From NCBI RefSeq assembly GCF_024138395.1, contig NZ_JAMYDU010000007.1:175039-239038 (forward strand): a stretch of 64,000 nucleotides of DNA, read 5' to 3'. Positions 1-8,550 of the stretch are shown here, piece by piece (within the stretch, counting starts at the first letter, position 1; each line of letters begins with the position of its first letter). Source of the DNA: Pseudomonas mandelii. GTDB lineage: Bacteria > Pseudomonadota > Gammaproteobacteria > Pseudomonadales > Pseudomonadaceae. The translations under genes were made by a program, and so were the position numbers. The notes beneath the pieces were generated by a model. The model was given only the letters and a program-made list of their open reading frames with translations. It did no database searches and had not been told where the DNA came from.

Positions 1-222
1 CAGTTGGCTCAGGGAATGGGTTTCGAGCAAACCGTCCGGCCGGCTCATGCCCAGTTTGTCACTCGCCAGTTGCGCAGGCGGAGCCTTGGGTTTGTTCAGG
101 AACCACCCTAACCCGCCTGCCACCCCGGCCACCAGGCACAGCCCGATCAGCAGCGCCGGCCAACGACGAGGAGTTTTGGCAGCAGGTGCGTCGGCGGCCG
201 GGGAAACAGTCTTATCACTCAT
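1..222 (-). CDS. DUF2138-like (YfaA-type) membrane-anchored protein, partial
   Basis: Only the first 74 codons lie in the window; the gene runs off the left edge. It starts at an ATG at 222 on the minus strand. Residues 1-20 are a short polar, alanine/proline-rich cytoplasmic segment ending in RR. Residues 22-42 form one hydrophobic membrane span. The rest would be periplasmic. It lies 35 bp downstream of the DUF2135 gene and so is probably in the same operon. In E. coli and pseudomonads DUF2135 (YfaP) genes sit with DUF2138, DUF1175 and alpha-2-macroglobulin genes, so DUF2138 is my guess from context plus the N-terminal anchor. The sequence alone does not prove the family. Confidence 0.5.
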   Translation of the reverse strand, partial: MSDKTVSPAADAPAAKTPRRWPALLIGLCLVAGVAGGLGWFLNKPKAPPAQLASDKLGMSRPDGLLETHSLSQL

Positions 223-257
223 GTTCACAAACCCAATTCATCCGTGGTGCGGGATGT

Positions 258-1049
258 TTAATAGTTGAAAGTCTTGACCAGCAGCAGGTCGCCGATCGCC
301 CGCAAAGGCACGATGAAGGTCTCGCGTTTTTCGTCGACGGTATTTTCGTTGAGCACCAGATTGATTTGCGAGGTGATCACCTCGTTCTGGTTGCTGGTCT
401 CATCGAAGTTATAGCCGCCGCTGCCGAAGTTGCCCCAATAGTTCACGTAAACCAGGTAGGTGCCATGCATCGGCGCGGTCATGGTGAACATTTCCGGGCC
501 GGGGCCATCGACCCCGTCCGGGTCCAGCCCGCCGCCATTGCTCATCGCCGGGCGAGCCCAGAATGCATGCTGGCCGTCGGGGGTAATGATGTGCAGATCG
601 AGTTCGGCCTTGGGATCGTCCCAACCCAGCACCACGCGAATTCGCGCCGGCGTGCGCAGGTTGTTGGCTTCATAGAATTGAACGCGCTTGAGCGACTTGC
701 CCTCGGAACTGCGTACTTCGACGCTGTTGGACCCGGCGCCGAACGCATACGGCCGGACAAAACGCCCTTGGTCGTCGGTGTACAAATTCAGGGGATTGCC
801 GTTGACCGCCAGGCTGTGGGGCGGACGAAGCGTGCCGAGAGCCTTGAGCTGGCCTTCGATCATCGTGCGATTGCGCTGCACACCCCGGTCGATGGGCGGC
901 GTGGGATAGGCAACTCGAGGATTTTCACTGCGGTCCAGCAGGCCGTGATAACGCCAGCCGCCCACCGGTTCCGACAACTCAGCCGTGGGCTCGGCCCATG
1001 CGACTTGGACGCAGACCAGCGTGATCAGCAGTGAAAGAACACAACGCAT
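258..1049 (-). CDS. DUF2135 family periplasmic protein (YfaP-like)
   Basis: A secreted 263-residue protein. The start at 1049 is preferred over an in-frame ATG at 1070 because AGGAGG lies just upstream and the product then begins with a signal peptide (MRCVLSLLITL, cleavage after VAWA). The C-terminal half carries the DUF2135 signature: a GWDDPKAELDLHIITPDG segment near residue 145, a glycine/aspartate-rich DPDGVDGPGPE stretch and a YVNYWGNFG motif. E. coli YfaP belongs to this family, whose molecular role is not established. It is followed after 35 bp by a membrane-anchored protein in the same direction. That arrangement matches the yfa periplasmic operon that in many proteobacteria also encodes an alpha-2-macroglobulin. 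Confidence 0.85.
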   Translation of the reverse strand: MRCVLSLLITLVCVQVAWAEPTAELSEPVGGWRYHGLLDRSENPRVAYPTPPIDRGVQRNRTMIEGQLKALGTLRPPHSLAVNGNPLNLYTDDQGRFVRPYAFGAGSNSVEVRSSEGKSLKRVQFYEANNLRTPARIRVVLGWDDPKAELDLHIITPDGQHAFWARPAMSNGGGLDPDGVDGPGPEMFTMTAPMHGTYLVYVNYWGNFGSGGYNFDETSNQNEVITSQINLVLNENTVDEKRETFIVPLRAIGDLLLVKTFNY

Positions 1050-1120
1050 GTAACGCCTCCTGCCATGCATAACGAAACCTGACGCCCGATCCTCGGCGCG
1101 GTGTTTGATCTGACTGAACC

Positions 1121-1307
1121 GTAGCAGCTGCCGAGCCTGCGAGGCTGCGTTCGGCTGCGTAGCAGTCGTAAAATCAGAACTTGCAGTCTCTCAGGCCGAC
1201 CGCATCTGCCGGACTCACGACTGCTTCGCAGCCGAACGCAGCCTCGCAGGCTCGGCAGCTGCTACGTAGAGTGCGTCGCGGCTGAAATTGCTTAACTGAC
1301 TGGCATT
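1121..1307. repeat. REP inverted pair with attached conserved module
   Basis: Two ~47-bp arms (1121-1169 and 1219-1265, both ending in GTAGCAGCTG/CAGCTGCTAC) are inverted around a ~50-bp centre. This is the paired-REP (REPIN-like) arrangement known from P. fluorescens. Bases 1268-1307 form a separate 40-bp module that recurs without mismatch in reverse complement at 63924-63963, also beside a REP of the same type. Apart from this repeat, 1050-1489 holds no gene I can support. Confidence 0.85.
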
Positions 1308-1489
1308 ACGCCACAGGCCGGCAATATAACATCGCCAGCAGTCCATTTTGCCGATCTTTTTGTGAACAGGGCGGGGTTTTTCCGATAACCCGATCGTCGC
1401 CCCCGTCACCCTCTCACGTATTCCGGGTCTTTAATGGTTGCAGGATTTAAAGCCACCGCAACCTCTGCACACGCATCGGAAGACTGGAC

Positions 1490-2239
1490 ATGAAAATCGT
1501 CGTCATTGGCGGTACCGGGCTGATCGGCAGACACCTCTGCAAAAACCTGCAAACCCTGGGACATGAAACCCTGGCCGCATCACCCAGCACCGGCGTCAAC
1601 GCCCTCACCGGCGAAGGATTGCAAGACGCCCTGCAAGGCGCCGACGTGGTGGTCGACGTGGCCAACTCGCCCTCTTTCGAAGACGCCGCCGTGCTCGAAT
1701 TCTTCGAAACCAGCGGGCGTAACCTGCTTGCCGCCGAGAAAACCGCAGGCATCAAACACCATGTCGCCCTCTCGGTGGTGGGCACCGAGCGCATGCTCGA
1801 CAGCGGTTACTTCCGGGCGAAAATGGCGCAGGAAACACTCATCAAAAACTCAGGCATCCCTTACACAATCCTGCGGGCCACGCAGTTCTTCGAATTCATC
1901 GGAGCCATTTCTTATTCAGGCGTGCAAGAAGGCGACACCGTGCGTTTGACCTCCGCCGAGCTACAACCGATTGCCGCGGTCGATGTCGCGACGGCGCTGG
2001 CGAAAGTGGCCGTGCAAGCGCCGAGCAACCAGACCCTGGAAGTGGCCGGCCCTGAGCGCTGGCCGCTGGTGGAATTCGTGCGCCTGTTTTTGCAACACAC
2101 CAACGACCCGCGCCAGGCCCAAGCGGACGACACCGTCCCCTACTTCGGCGCACCGATCGATGACCACTCGCTCACGCCGGGAGAGCACCCCATCATTGGG
2201 CCGACGCGCTTCGAGACCTGGCTCAAGAGCAGCGTTTGA
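1490..2239 (+). CDS. NmrA-like NAD(P)-binding SDR family oxidoreductase
   Basis: A 249-residue cytoplasmic Rossmann-fold protein. The N-terminus MKIVVIGGTGLIG gives the glycine-rich dinucleotide-binding loop at residues 7-13. A YFRAKMAQE segment near residue 107 sits where atypical SDRs of the NmrA group place a lysine, followed by the typical PYTILRATQFFEF stretch. Substrate is unknown; relatives act as sugar-nucleotide or quinone reductases or as redox sensors. It converges on the MATE transporter gene, leaving only 8 bp between stop codons. The family call is firm; a specific enzyme name is not possible. Confidence 0.85.
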   Translation: MKIVVIGGTGLIGRHLCKNLQTLGHETLAASPSTGVNALTGEGLQDALQGADVVVDVANSPSFEDAAVLEFFETSGRNLLAAEKTAGIKHHVALSVVGTERMLDSGYFRAKMAQETLIKNSGIPYTILRATQFFEFIGAISYSGVQEGDTVRLTSAELQPIAAVDVATALAKVAVQAPSNQTLEVAGPERWPLVEFVRLFLQHTNDPRQAQADDTVPYFGAPIDDHSLTPGEHPIIGPTRFETWLKSSV

Positions 2240-2247
2240 CGCTCCAT

Positions 2248-3606
2248 CTATACCAAGCGCTCGATCTTCTGATGCTGCCAGACCATTTTGTAATACAGCG
2301 TCTGCAGCATCAGCATGCCCAGATAGGCCACCGGAAACGCCATCCACACCCCTTGCAACCCAAACCGCGCATCCAGCAGATACGCCACCGGCAACTGCAC
2401 GCCGACCACGCAAACGATCGAAATCGCCACCGGCACCAACACCGTGCCGCTGGCGCGCATGATGCCGCCGACAATCGCCTGAAAGCCAAACACCAACAGA
2501 CTCCAGAGCATGATGTGCAACAAGTGTTCGGCCATCGCCCGCGTGGAATCATCCGTGAGGAACAACCCCAGCAACCAGTGCGACAGCAGGTAACCCAACA
2601 CCACCAGGCCACCGGTCAGGCACACGTTGATCAACAGCCCTGTGCGCAAAATCGGCCCCATGCGCTCGATGCGCCCGGCGCCGATGGCCTGCGCACCGAG
2701 GATCGACGCCGTGATCGCGATCGACAACGCCGGGAACTGCACGTAATTGACGATCTGCGTCACCGCCCCGTACGCCGCCGTCGCCTGAGAACCGTGCTGG
2801 TTCACCAGTGCCAGAATCACCAGTTCCGACAACGACAGCACCACCATCTGCAACCCGGTCGGCAGCCCGATGCGCAACACCTTGCCGAGGATCTCCAGAT
2901 CCAGCCGCATCGCCGCCAACATCTCCCGATCCGGCGCCAACGGATGCCCCTTGCGAATCAACCGCCACGCCAGCCACCCCATCGCCGACAAGTTACCCGC
3001 CAACCCCGCCCACGCCGCACTCTGAATCCCCATCGGCGGCAACCCCAACCACCCGAGAATCAACGCCGGCGTCAGCGCCAGCCCGACACACGTCGACACC
3101 ACCAGCGCCAACAATGGCGACAGTGTATCGCTCACCCCACGCAGCAATTGCGTGAACAACACAAACACCAACAGCGACGGCAAGATCCACATCATCACCT
3201 GCGCATACGCCACCGCATCGTCCAGCACATCCACCGGCGTCCCCAAACCCTGCAACGCCGGCCGGGCAAACACACTGCCCAACACCGCCGCCACCAACCC
3301 GATCATCGCCCCCAACAGCAACGTCGAACCAGCAATCGCCTTCACCAAATGCAACTCGCGAGCGCCCCAGGCTTGCCCGATCAACACCCCAGCGCCCGCG
3401 CCGAGCCCGATGACCAGGGCGATGAAGAAGAACACCACCGGGAACATGCCCGATACCGCCGCGAGGGCTTGGGTGCCGAGCATTTGGCCGATGTAGATGC
3501 TGTTGATGGTGCCGGACATGGATTGGAGGAAGTTGGAGAGGACCATGGGGGCGAGGAATAGGAGGTAGGTTTGCCAGAGGGGGTGTTGGGAGGTGGGGGT
3601 TTGCAT
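2248..3606 (-). CDS. MATE family efflux transporter
   Basis: A 452-residue inner-membrane protein with about twelve hydrophobic spans, the normal size for MATE (multidrug and toxic compound extrusion) antiporters, which export cationic drugs in exchange for Na+ or H+. Typical features are the N-terminal YLLFLAPMVLSNFLQSM helix and a conserved GQAWGARE segment near residue 125. The chosen ATG at 3606 has GGAA six bases upstream; an in-frame ATG at 3636 would add ten residues but has no visible ribosome-binding site. It ends tail-to-tail with the NmrA-like gene. Exported substrate cannot be inferred. Confidence 0.9.
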   Translation of the reverse strand: MQTPTSQHPLWQTYLLFLAPMVLSNFLQSMSGTINSIYIGQMLGTQALAAVSGMFPVVFFFIALVIGLGAGAGVLIGQAWGARELHLVKAIAGSTLLLGAMIGLVAAVLGSVFARPALQGLGTPVDVLDDAVAYAQVMMWILPSLLVFVLFTQLLRGVSDTLSPLLALVVSTCVGLALTPALILGWLGLPPMGIQSAAWAGLAGNLSAMGWLAWRLIRKGHPLAPDREMLAAMRLDLEILGKVLRIGLPTGLQMVVLSLSELVILALVNQHGSQATAAYGAVTQIVNYVQFPALSIAITASILGAQAIGAGRIERMGPILRTGLLINVCLTGGLVVLGYLLSHWLLGLFLTDDSTRAMAEHLLHIMLWSLLVFGFQAIVGGIMRASGTVLVPVAISIVCVVGVQLPVAYLLDARFGLQGVWMAFPVAYLGMLMLQTLYYKMVWQHQKIERLV

Positions 3607-3705
3607 TGAGGTTCCGTCTCGGATGGGGGCTGGCATTTTGGAAATTCTACGCTACGGAACTGGGAATAACGTGATCCTATTTTGTGGATTTGGGGAGCAG
3701 AAGTA

Positions 3706-3735
3706 ATGTCTGCTTTCGGCCAAAAGCGGACATTA
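3706..3735. repeat. dispersed palindromic repeat, first copy
   Basis: A short imperfect palindrome centred on TTCGGCCAAAAG with outer arms GTC and GAC. It contains the CGGCCAAAAGCGGAC core shared with later copies, and is the leftmost member of the repeat family seen up to about 34.6 kb. Confidence 0.6.
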
Positions 3736-3795
3736 AATAATTCACCCAAGGCCTCGGTCAGGTAAGCTCACCTCCAGTCACCATGGAGGGTATTG

Positions 3796-4356
3796 ATGCA
3801 TTCACTGACCAACGAGCAAGTACTGGCGATCGCCAAAGGAAATGTCATCAACCAGCAATTGCTGACGCTCCTGCCGACGCTGGAAGTCCCTCACTGCATG
3901 CTGACAGCGGGATGTCTGTTCCAGACCTTCTGGAATCATCAAGCAGGACAGCCTGCCGAATGGGGAATCAAGGATTACGACATCGCTTATTTCGATGAGG
4001 ATCTTTCATGGGAAGCCGAGGATCGAGTGATCACACGGGTTCGCCATGCCTGTTCCCATCTCAACGTCCACGTAGAGGTACGCAATCAGGCCCGCGTTCA
4101 CTTGTGGTACGAATCCAAATTCGGCGTTGCCTATCCTCAAGTGAGAAAGGTAACCGATGGCATAGATCGCTATCTGATCAACTCGACCTGCCTGGGAGTT
4201 GATGTCTCCACAGGGGAGTTGTACAGCACACACGGCCTGGACGATCTTCAGAACAACCTGCTCAGACTAAACGAACTGAACCCTCTGCCTAGCTTGTTTA
4301 ACCAAAAAGCGGCTAGCTATCGGGAGCGCTGGCCATGGTTGACACTAGTCAGCTAA
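3796..4356 (+). CDS. DUF925-type nucleotidyltransferase family protein
   Basis: A 186-residue protein of the NTP_transf_6 (DUF925, PF06042) family of predicted nucleotidyltransferases. Recognisable parts are the AGCLFQTFWN segment near residue 38, KDYDIAYFDEDLSWEAED near residue 59 (the acidic metal-binding region) and VEVRNQARVHLWYESKFG near residue 94, a hallmark of the family. The ATG at 3796 has GGAGGG six bases upstream. It is flanked on both sides by copies of the dispersed palindrome and by unrelated single genes, as expected in an accessory region. The natural substrate of the family is unknown. Confidence 0.85.
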   Translation: MHSLTNEQVLAIAKGNVINQQLLTLLPTLEVPHCMLTAGCLFQTFWNHQAGQPAEWGIKDYDIAYFDEDLSWEAEDRVITRVRHACSHLNVHVEVRNQARVHLWYESKFGVAYPQVRKVTDGIDRYLINSTCLGVDVSTGELYSTHGLDDLQNNLLRLNELNPLPSLFNQKAASYRERWPWLTLVS

Positions 4357-4358
4357 AC

Positions 4359-4418
4359 GTCCGCTGCGGGTCGTTGCAGCCTCTCGCGACAAGCAGCAGT
4401 CAGCCAAAAGCGGTCCAC
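4359..4418. repeat. dispersed ~60-bp palindromic repeat copy
   Basis: Begins three bases after the stop of the nucleotidyltransferase gene. It shows the family layout: GGGTCGTTGCAGCC, then TCGCGACAAGCAG, then CAGCCAAAAGCGGTC. Confidence 0.65.
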
Positions 4419-4478
4419 TCGGCGTTGCGCCGTTGGGAGTGTAAAATGGTGGCCTCACCCCTCTCAAAGGACTGACCA

Positions 4479-4784
4479 GTGATTACTTGCCATGTCAGGT
4501 ATGCCATTGACCCATACCAACTCCCGGCTTTCGAAAGCTATTCCCGCCAGTGGATCGGTGTTGTGACCCGCATGGGCGGCCAGCATCACGGCTACTTTCT
4601 ACCGGCTGAAGGTGCCAACAACATTGCTTACTGCCTGTTCAGCTTTGCCAACCTCGCTGAGTACGAGCGCTATCGCAAAGAAAGCGAGCTGGACGAGGAG
4701 TGCATCAGATTGGTGGCGGAGGCTACCCAGCAAAGATTTATCTTGAGCTATGAACGCACTTTTCTGCGCCCCGTACTGGATTGA
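4479..4784 (+). CDS. NIPSNAP family protein
   Basis: A 101-residue protein with a GTG start at 4479, supported by AAAGGA eight bases upstream. The pattern MITCHVRYAIDPYQLPAFESYSR followed by GGQHHGYFLP and a FANLAEYERYR segment is typical of NIPSNAP proteins. These are small dimeric alpha/beta-barrel proteins, and bacterial members often sit near oxidoreductases or occur alone. No catalytic residue is known. It stands alone between two repeat copies, with no operon partner. The family call rests on the overall pattern and length. Confidence 0.8.
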   Translation: MITCHVRYAIDPYQLPAFESYSRQWIGVVTRMGGQHHGYFLPAEGANNIAYCLFSFANLAEYERYRKESELDEECIRLVAEATQQRFILSYERTFLRPVLD

Positions 4785-4799
4785 GTTAATTAACCTTTC

Positions 4800-4882
4800 G
4801 GACGTTGGTCGGTTGCACCCTTTTCCGCTATGGGTCGATTGCAGCACTTCGCGACAGGCAAGAATCGGCCAAAAGCAGCCAG
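4800..4882. repeat. dispersed palindromic repeat copy, extended
   Basis: Contains CTATGGGTCGATTGCAGC, TTCGCGACAGGCAAGAATCGG and CCAAAAGCAGC in the family order. An extra diverged half-copy precedes it. Confidence 0.65.
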
Positions 4883-4933
4883 TTGCGATCGGCTGCAAAC
4901 GGTCAGCGACTTGCTGCTTGGCCATGGCAGAGT

Positions 4934-5506
4934 TCAATTACGTGTTGGCGACCTCCGGCCCAGCAAGTTAGAAAACTCAAATAAAATCCACACCCAAAAC
5001 GTCAAAGAGAGCAGAAAATACGCAACGCTCCCACCAGTTATCAATAATCGATTTCCCGACATCGTCTTAAGCACATGATATGAGTAACGTAAATCGCTAC
5101 TTGGCAACACTTGAAACAGCGGGACCAACAAAAGCATTAGCATGAACCCGACGCTCAAAACCCTTACGAGATAGCTTTTACTCTCAATAGGTTGTAATGC
5201 ATACATATGAAGACGAGTCAATGACATCACAATAGCAGCAATCCATGACAAAATAATCGCCATAGAAAAACTAACCATTATTACCAATGGATACCTTGAG
5301 CCTTCACTAATGCTCCCAATATCCTTGTAACAAACTAAAATCATCTGCTGGACCAGCAACCACCCGCCCTCAGCCGTATCGGGCACAAGGGCGCTGACCA
5401 TTACCAGTAAAAGGAGAAGCAACACAATCACCAGTTTTGCCTGCCCTATGCTGAAAACTGGAAAAAAAATACTTTCCCTGCTGCGTCCATAGCCGTCATC
5501 GGACAT
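4934..5506 (-). CDS. hypothetical multi-pass membrane protein
   Basis: A 190-residue protein, not recognised. It has about four long hydrophobic segments (roughly residues 24-43, 74-95, 113-131 and 157-178) and a short charged C-terminus ending RRSPTRN. Base composition is more AT-rich than the core genes in this window, suggesting acquisition. The ATG at 5506 has AGGTTA a few bases upstream, a weak ribosome-binding site. Its neighbours are unrelated single genes and repeat copies. It could be an immunity-type membrane protein, but nothing shown supports a specific role. Confidence 0.65.
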   Translation of the reverse strand: MSDDGYGRSRESIFFPVFSIGQAKLVIVLLLLLLVMVSALVPDTAEGGWLLVQQMILVCYKDIGSISEGSRYPLVIMVSFSMAIILSWIAAIVMSLTRLHMYALQPIESKSYLVRVLSVGFMLMLLLVPLFQVLPSSDLRYSYHVLKTMSGNRLLITGGSVAYFLLSLTFWVWILFEFSNLLGRRSPTRN

Positions 5507-5734
5507 AACCTAACCTCAGTTGATACTTGTGTATTGTGATCGAGATATGCTAATGCGAGTGTAGACCAGAAAATTCCGGTAAATTAGAAACGCTTAGATC
5601 AAGGCACTATCGCGCATGTCGGGACGAAGACCTGCCGCTCGCCAAATTGTAGAGCTCATGGATCGCACCATTGCGCGTATCGAGAGTTGGCATCGAAAAT
5701 AAGAGAGCAAACTTGCAAGAGCGACTCTACGAAT

Positions 5735-5792
5735 GACCGCTTCGGGTCGTTTTCAGCCCTTCCCGACAGGCAGCAACCGGCCAAGAGCGGAC
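5735..5792. repeat. dispersed palindromic repeat copy
   Basis: A well-preserved copy: GACCGCTTCGGGTCGTTTTC, CCCGACAGGCAG, then CCGGCCAAGAGCGGAC. It lies in the ~330-bp gap (5507-5836), which otherwise shows no gene. Confidence 0.7.
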
Positions 5793-5836
5793 ATATAGAA
5801 TGTCATTACCCTCCATCAATCAATGCGACCGACGTC

Positions 5837-6175
5837 ATGCCACAATCCACGAGTAACCTGTTTGCTTATGTCAGGAAAATCAGCGACTTCCGACCAGATG
5901 TAACCGCTATCGTGCTTTTCGGTCTAAAGGTAGAAGGTGATGATCCGGTGTATCTGGAGATTCGCTTTCGGGACTACAAAGAACTCCAGATTGAAGGTGA
6001 CCACTTGATGCTCGGATTGGAGGACGCACTGGAAAGCGCCGAGTTCGAGTACGGTATTTTGTCAAGTGACTGGCGAGCAATGAGCGAGGCGGAAATTCAG
6101 CGGATTCCCATTCATTGTCGGTGGAGCGCGCGTTTAGCGAGTTGTCCGCTAAGGGTCGCTTTCTGCCGGTCTCAG
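5837..6175 (+). pseudogene. hypothetical small gene that lost its stop to a repeat insertion
   Basis: An ATG at 5837 opens a reading frame for about 95 plausible residues (MPQSTSNLFAYVRKISD..., acidic, with an LEIRFRDYKELQIEGD segment). It then runs directly into a half-copy of the dispersed palindrome at about 6138-6180 and stays open through the whole GNAT gene to 6706. The native stop appears to have been replaced by repeat sequence. I do not recognise the domain; its size and acidity recall small immunity-like proteins, but that is only an impression. The end given is where the repeat ends, not a stop codon. Confidence 0.5.
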
Positions 6176-6180
6176 TCACC
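6138..6180. repeat. half-copy of the dispersed palindromic repeat inside an open frame
   Basis: GTCCGCTAAGGGTCGCTTTC followed by TGCCGGTCTCAGTCACC matches the left half of the family. The right half, with GGCCAAAAGCGGAC, is missing. Confidence 0.6.
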
Positions 6181-6268
6181 AAGAGTGCTGGTTAAGTCCG
6201 ATGCAAACGACAGGTCAAGTCGAATAAAAATGGTGGGCAAGCCTGTGCAATATCCAGTTGAGAACAAT

Positions 6269-6706
6269 ATGAAAGTTCGAAAAGCCTTACTAACCGATGC
6301 AGAATCGGTGTCCAAACTCCTGGGCCAGTTAGGCTACCAAGCCTCGCCAAAGCTAATCCGAGATAAGCTTGAGGCTTTAGAATTTAGCGCTCGCGATACC
6401 GTGCTGCTGGCACAAGACGGTAAAAATATTATCGGCGTCATAAGTTTACACGTACTTGAACTGTTTCATCAGCCGGGTAGGCTCGGACGCATTACCTCCC
6501 TTGTCATTGAGGATGACTTCCGAGGGCAAGGAGTAGGGGCAATGCTAGTTTCCGCTGCTGACGCGTTTTTTACAGAGCAACTTTGCGTCCGGGCTGAGGT
6601 GACTAGCAGTGACCACCGAATACAGGCTTACACTTTTTATCAGCGGCAAGGTTACGCGGTCGACGAGCGTCGGTTTGTCAAACGGTATGATTCTTCCGGG
6701 GCATAG
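6269..6706 (+). CDS. GNAT family N-acetyltransferase
   Basis: A 145-residue acetyl-CoA-dependent acyltransferase of normal length. It starts MKVRKALLTDAESVSKLLGQLGY, the usual GNAT N-terminus. The acetyl-CoA pyrophosphate loop is DDFRGQGVGAMLV near residue 75, preceded by the beta-4 strand ITSLVIE. The C-terminal AYTFYQRQGYAVDERRFVKR is the standard closing motif. The ATG at 6269 is chosen because the domain begins there, although the frame is open upstream into another gene remnant. The ribosome-binding site is weak (GAGAAC). Substrate unknown. Confidence 0.85.
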   Translation: MKVRKALLTDAESVSKLLGQLGYQASPKLIRDKLEALEFSARDTVLLAQDGKNIIGVISLHVLELFHQPGRLGRITSLVIEDDFRGQGVGAMLVSAADAFFTEQLCVRAEVTSSDHRIQAYTFYQRQGYAVDERRFVKRYDSSGA

Positions 6707-7101
6707 TAAGTTTAAATTCGGCGAGCACGTCACCTTGATCAAAATATAAAACTGGTGAGCAGCGTGTATTGCCCGAACGCTTACAGATCAACGACTAGGG
6801 GCGGCGTTGGATGGGAGCCGGGCGGCGGCCCTAGACTGGTAGAAACATCATCGCGTGCTCTATCTGCCCGCCCGGATGTCAGCCGCTAGAACCATTGGCT
6901 TCGTCGTCTGGTGTCATCCAGTATCCGACCATCACAGGATCTCCGGACTGGCGAGCAGATAAAAGTCGATCACCACATCCTTCAGTACAGAACCCACATC
7001 GGTCCCCTCCGCGACAGGCCGCAATCGGCCAGGAGCGGACGTTCGACTGATCAGATTAAGGTGGTTAAGCTGACGTCTTTTCCAGCGACAGGGACGAACG
7101 C
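6707..7101. other. intergenic region with one repeat copy
   Basis: About 395 bp without a supportable gene. The right part (about 7002-7045) holds a copy of the dispersed palindrome: TCCGCGACAGGCCGCAATCGG then CCAGGAGCGGACG. Confidence 0.6.
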
Positions 7102-7503
7102 ATGACAGAGATCTATCAGGGAAGCTGCCTTTGCACAGCCATCAGTTATGAGCTCCTGATTACGCCAAAAGCAGTGAGTCATTGCCACTGTAATCAATGC
7201 CGCAAAGGGCACGGTGCAGCATTCGCTTCGTATGGTAGCGTGCCGCGTAGCGCACTTCGGATACTTAACGGTGCTAGCCACATCACTACGTATTCTTCTT
7301 CAGAATCGGTGCTACGAGAGTTCTGCGCGCAATGTGGTTCGACTTTGTTCTGGTCACGCACTCAAGGCGAATTTTCCGATTGGGTTTCGATAGCACTGGG
7401 CACACTCGACACCCCGTTCACACCTCAAAAGCAAAAACACGTTTATGTCGACTCTAAAGTTCATTGGTATACACCATCCAACTCATCGCCTCAGAAAGAT
7501 TGA
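7102..7503 (+). CDS. GFA / CENP-V domain zinc-binding protein
   Basis: A 133-residue member of the GFA family, zinc proteins first described as glutathione-dependent formaldehyde-activating enzymes. The zinc ligands are visible: C9 and C11 (SCLC), C28, C30 and C33 (CHCNQC), and C75 and C78 (CAQCGS), giving the usual two-zinc pattern. Length is normal for the family. Most relatives have no proven enzyme activity, so the formaldehyde name should not be taken literally. It stands alone, followed at once by a copy of the dispersed palindrome. Confidence 0.9.
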   Translation: MTEIYQGSCLCTAISYELLITPKAVSHCHCNQCRKGHGAAFASYGSVPRSALRILNGASHITTYSSSESVLREFCAQCGSTLFWSRTQGEFSDWVSIALGTLDTPFTPQKQKHVYVDSKVHWYTPSNSSPQKD

Positions 7504-7553
7504 CCGCAAGGGGGCGGTTGCTGCCGACAGGAAGATAGCGGCCAGAAGCGGAC
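7502..7553. repeat. dispersed palindromic repeat copy
   Basis: Overlaps the stop codon of the GFA gene. GACCGCAAGGGGGCGGTTGC, CCGACAGG and AGCGGCCAGAAGCGGACG follow the family order. Confidence 0.6.
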
Positions 7554-7661
7554 GTGCAGCAATGGACGTAAGAGGCTGCCTAATACGCCTTTAAATTGCC
7601 TTCACGTCAAATCACGATCTATGCATTAGCCTCTCAAATTCCTGTCGGCAAAAAGGGCTGA

Positions 7662-8267
7662 CTATTTTCTGGGGAGCAATGCGATCATTTGATCAAAGGA
7701 CGTTACCGAATATCTCCCCTCAAGCTTTTCTACGGTGGGCATTTTGGAAGGAAACCCAAATCGCACTCTGCCGGGAAGCACTTCATCCATAGATGCGTAC
7801 CAGGTCAGCAAAGCCTGTTGGAGGCGCACATGTAGCTCGAACTTACTCCGTCGGCGGGTGGTGTCTGCTTTGGCTCGTTCTCGCGCGAGCAGAGGATCTA
7901 TGCGGCCAACAATGTAACAGTCAGCAAAGCCAATACGTTCTTGTGCGATCGTTTCTCTTGTGGCGTCCAACTCTATTCGCCAATCGTGTTCGCTCGCCTC
8001 GCCGATCTGCCAAAGACACCATATGTAGTGGAGCTTGAGGGGGTCACTGTCACACAAAGCCCACGATGAAATGTCTTCCATGGCCAGCGCCGTTTGCCAG
8101 CGATCCACGTTTCGCTCTGCCCAAAAAGCTGCTGCTCCAAATGAATCGTTTATCCGATCCGGCTCGTTTTCAAAACGACCGTTTTCAGCAATAACATGTT
8201 GCCCTCCATGCTTAGCACACCAGGTGGTTTTCCCGCTGGCACTGATACCCTCGACAACCAAAATCAC
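7662..8267 (-). CDS. P-loop kinase / AAA-type ATPase domain protein
   Basis: A 201-residue soluble protein beginning MILVVEGISASGKTTW, a perfect Walker A motif (GxxxxGKT, residues 7-14) at the N-terminus, as in small-molecule kinases related to shikimate or nucleoside kinases. A later basic DPLLARERAKADTTRRR segment (about residues 124-140) resembles the lid/arginine region of such kinases. No second domain is present. The gene stands alone and points against its neighbours. The phosphate acceptor cannot be told from the sequence. Confidence 0.75.
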   Translation of the reverse strand: MILVVEGISASGKTTWCAKHGGQHVIAENGRFENEPDRINDSFGAAAFWAERNVDRWQTALAMEDISSWALCDSDPLKLHYIWCLWQIGEASEHDWRIELDATRETIAQERIGFADCYIVGRIDPLLARERAKADTTRRRSKFELHVRLQQALLTWYASMDEVLPGRVRFGFPSKMPTVEKLEGRYSVTSFDQMIALLPRK

Positions 8268-8378
8268 CGTTTGACTACTCCGTTAGTTGCGCATCCTTGT
8301 AGTCTCAAACATCTGGGGCTGGATACTCTTGATCATTTGCACATTATGACTGGCAGGAGCCTTAGGCGGAAATCTACC

Positions 8379-8432
8379 GTTGCTGACCGGCAGCTAAGGG
8401 TCGATTGCAGCCGTTCGCGACAGGCCGTTGGA
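8379..8432. repeat. dispersed palindromic repeat copy
   Basis: GACCGGCAGCTAAGGGTCGA followed by TTGCAGCCGTTCGCGACAGG. The right end is diverged. Confidence 0.6.
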
Positions 8433-8550
8433 CGGTGCGATGACAAATGAGTAGCTATGTTTGGTCTGATGACGGAATTGATCGGGCACAGTGGGCTTTG
8501 CGCCCCTCTCAGCAGTTTACCGACTGGAGTCCATTTAGGCAGGTAGCGTC

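Noticed and set aside
2236..3561. A 441-codon plus-strand open frame opposite the MATE gene
   Set aside because: It is rich in H, Q and R, a product of GC-rich antisense codon bias; no domain and no ribosome-binding site.
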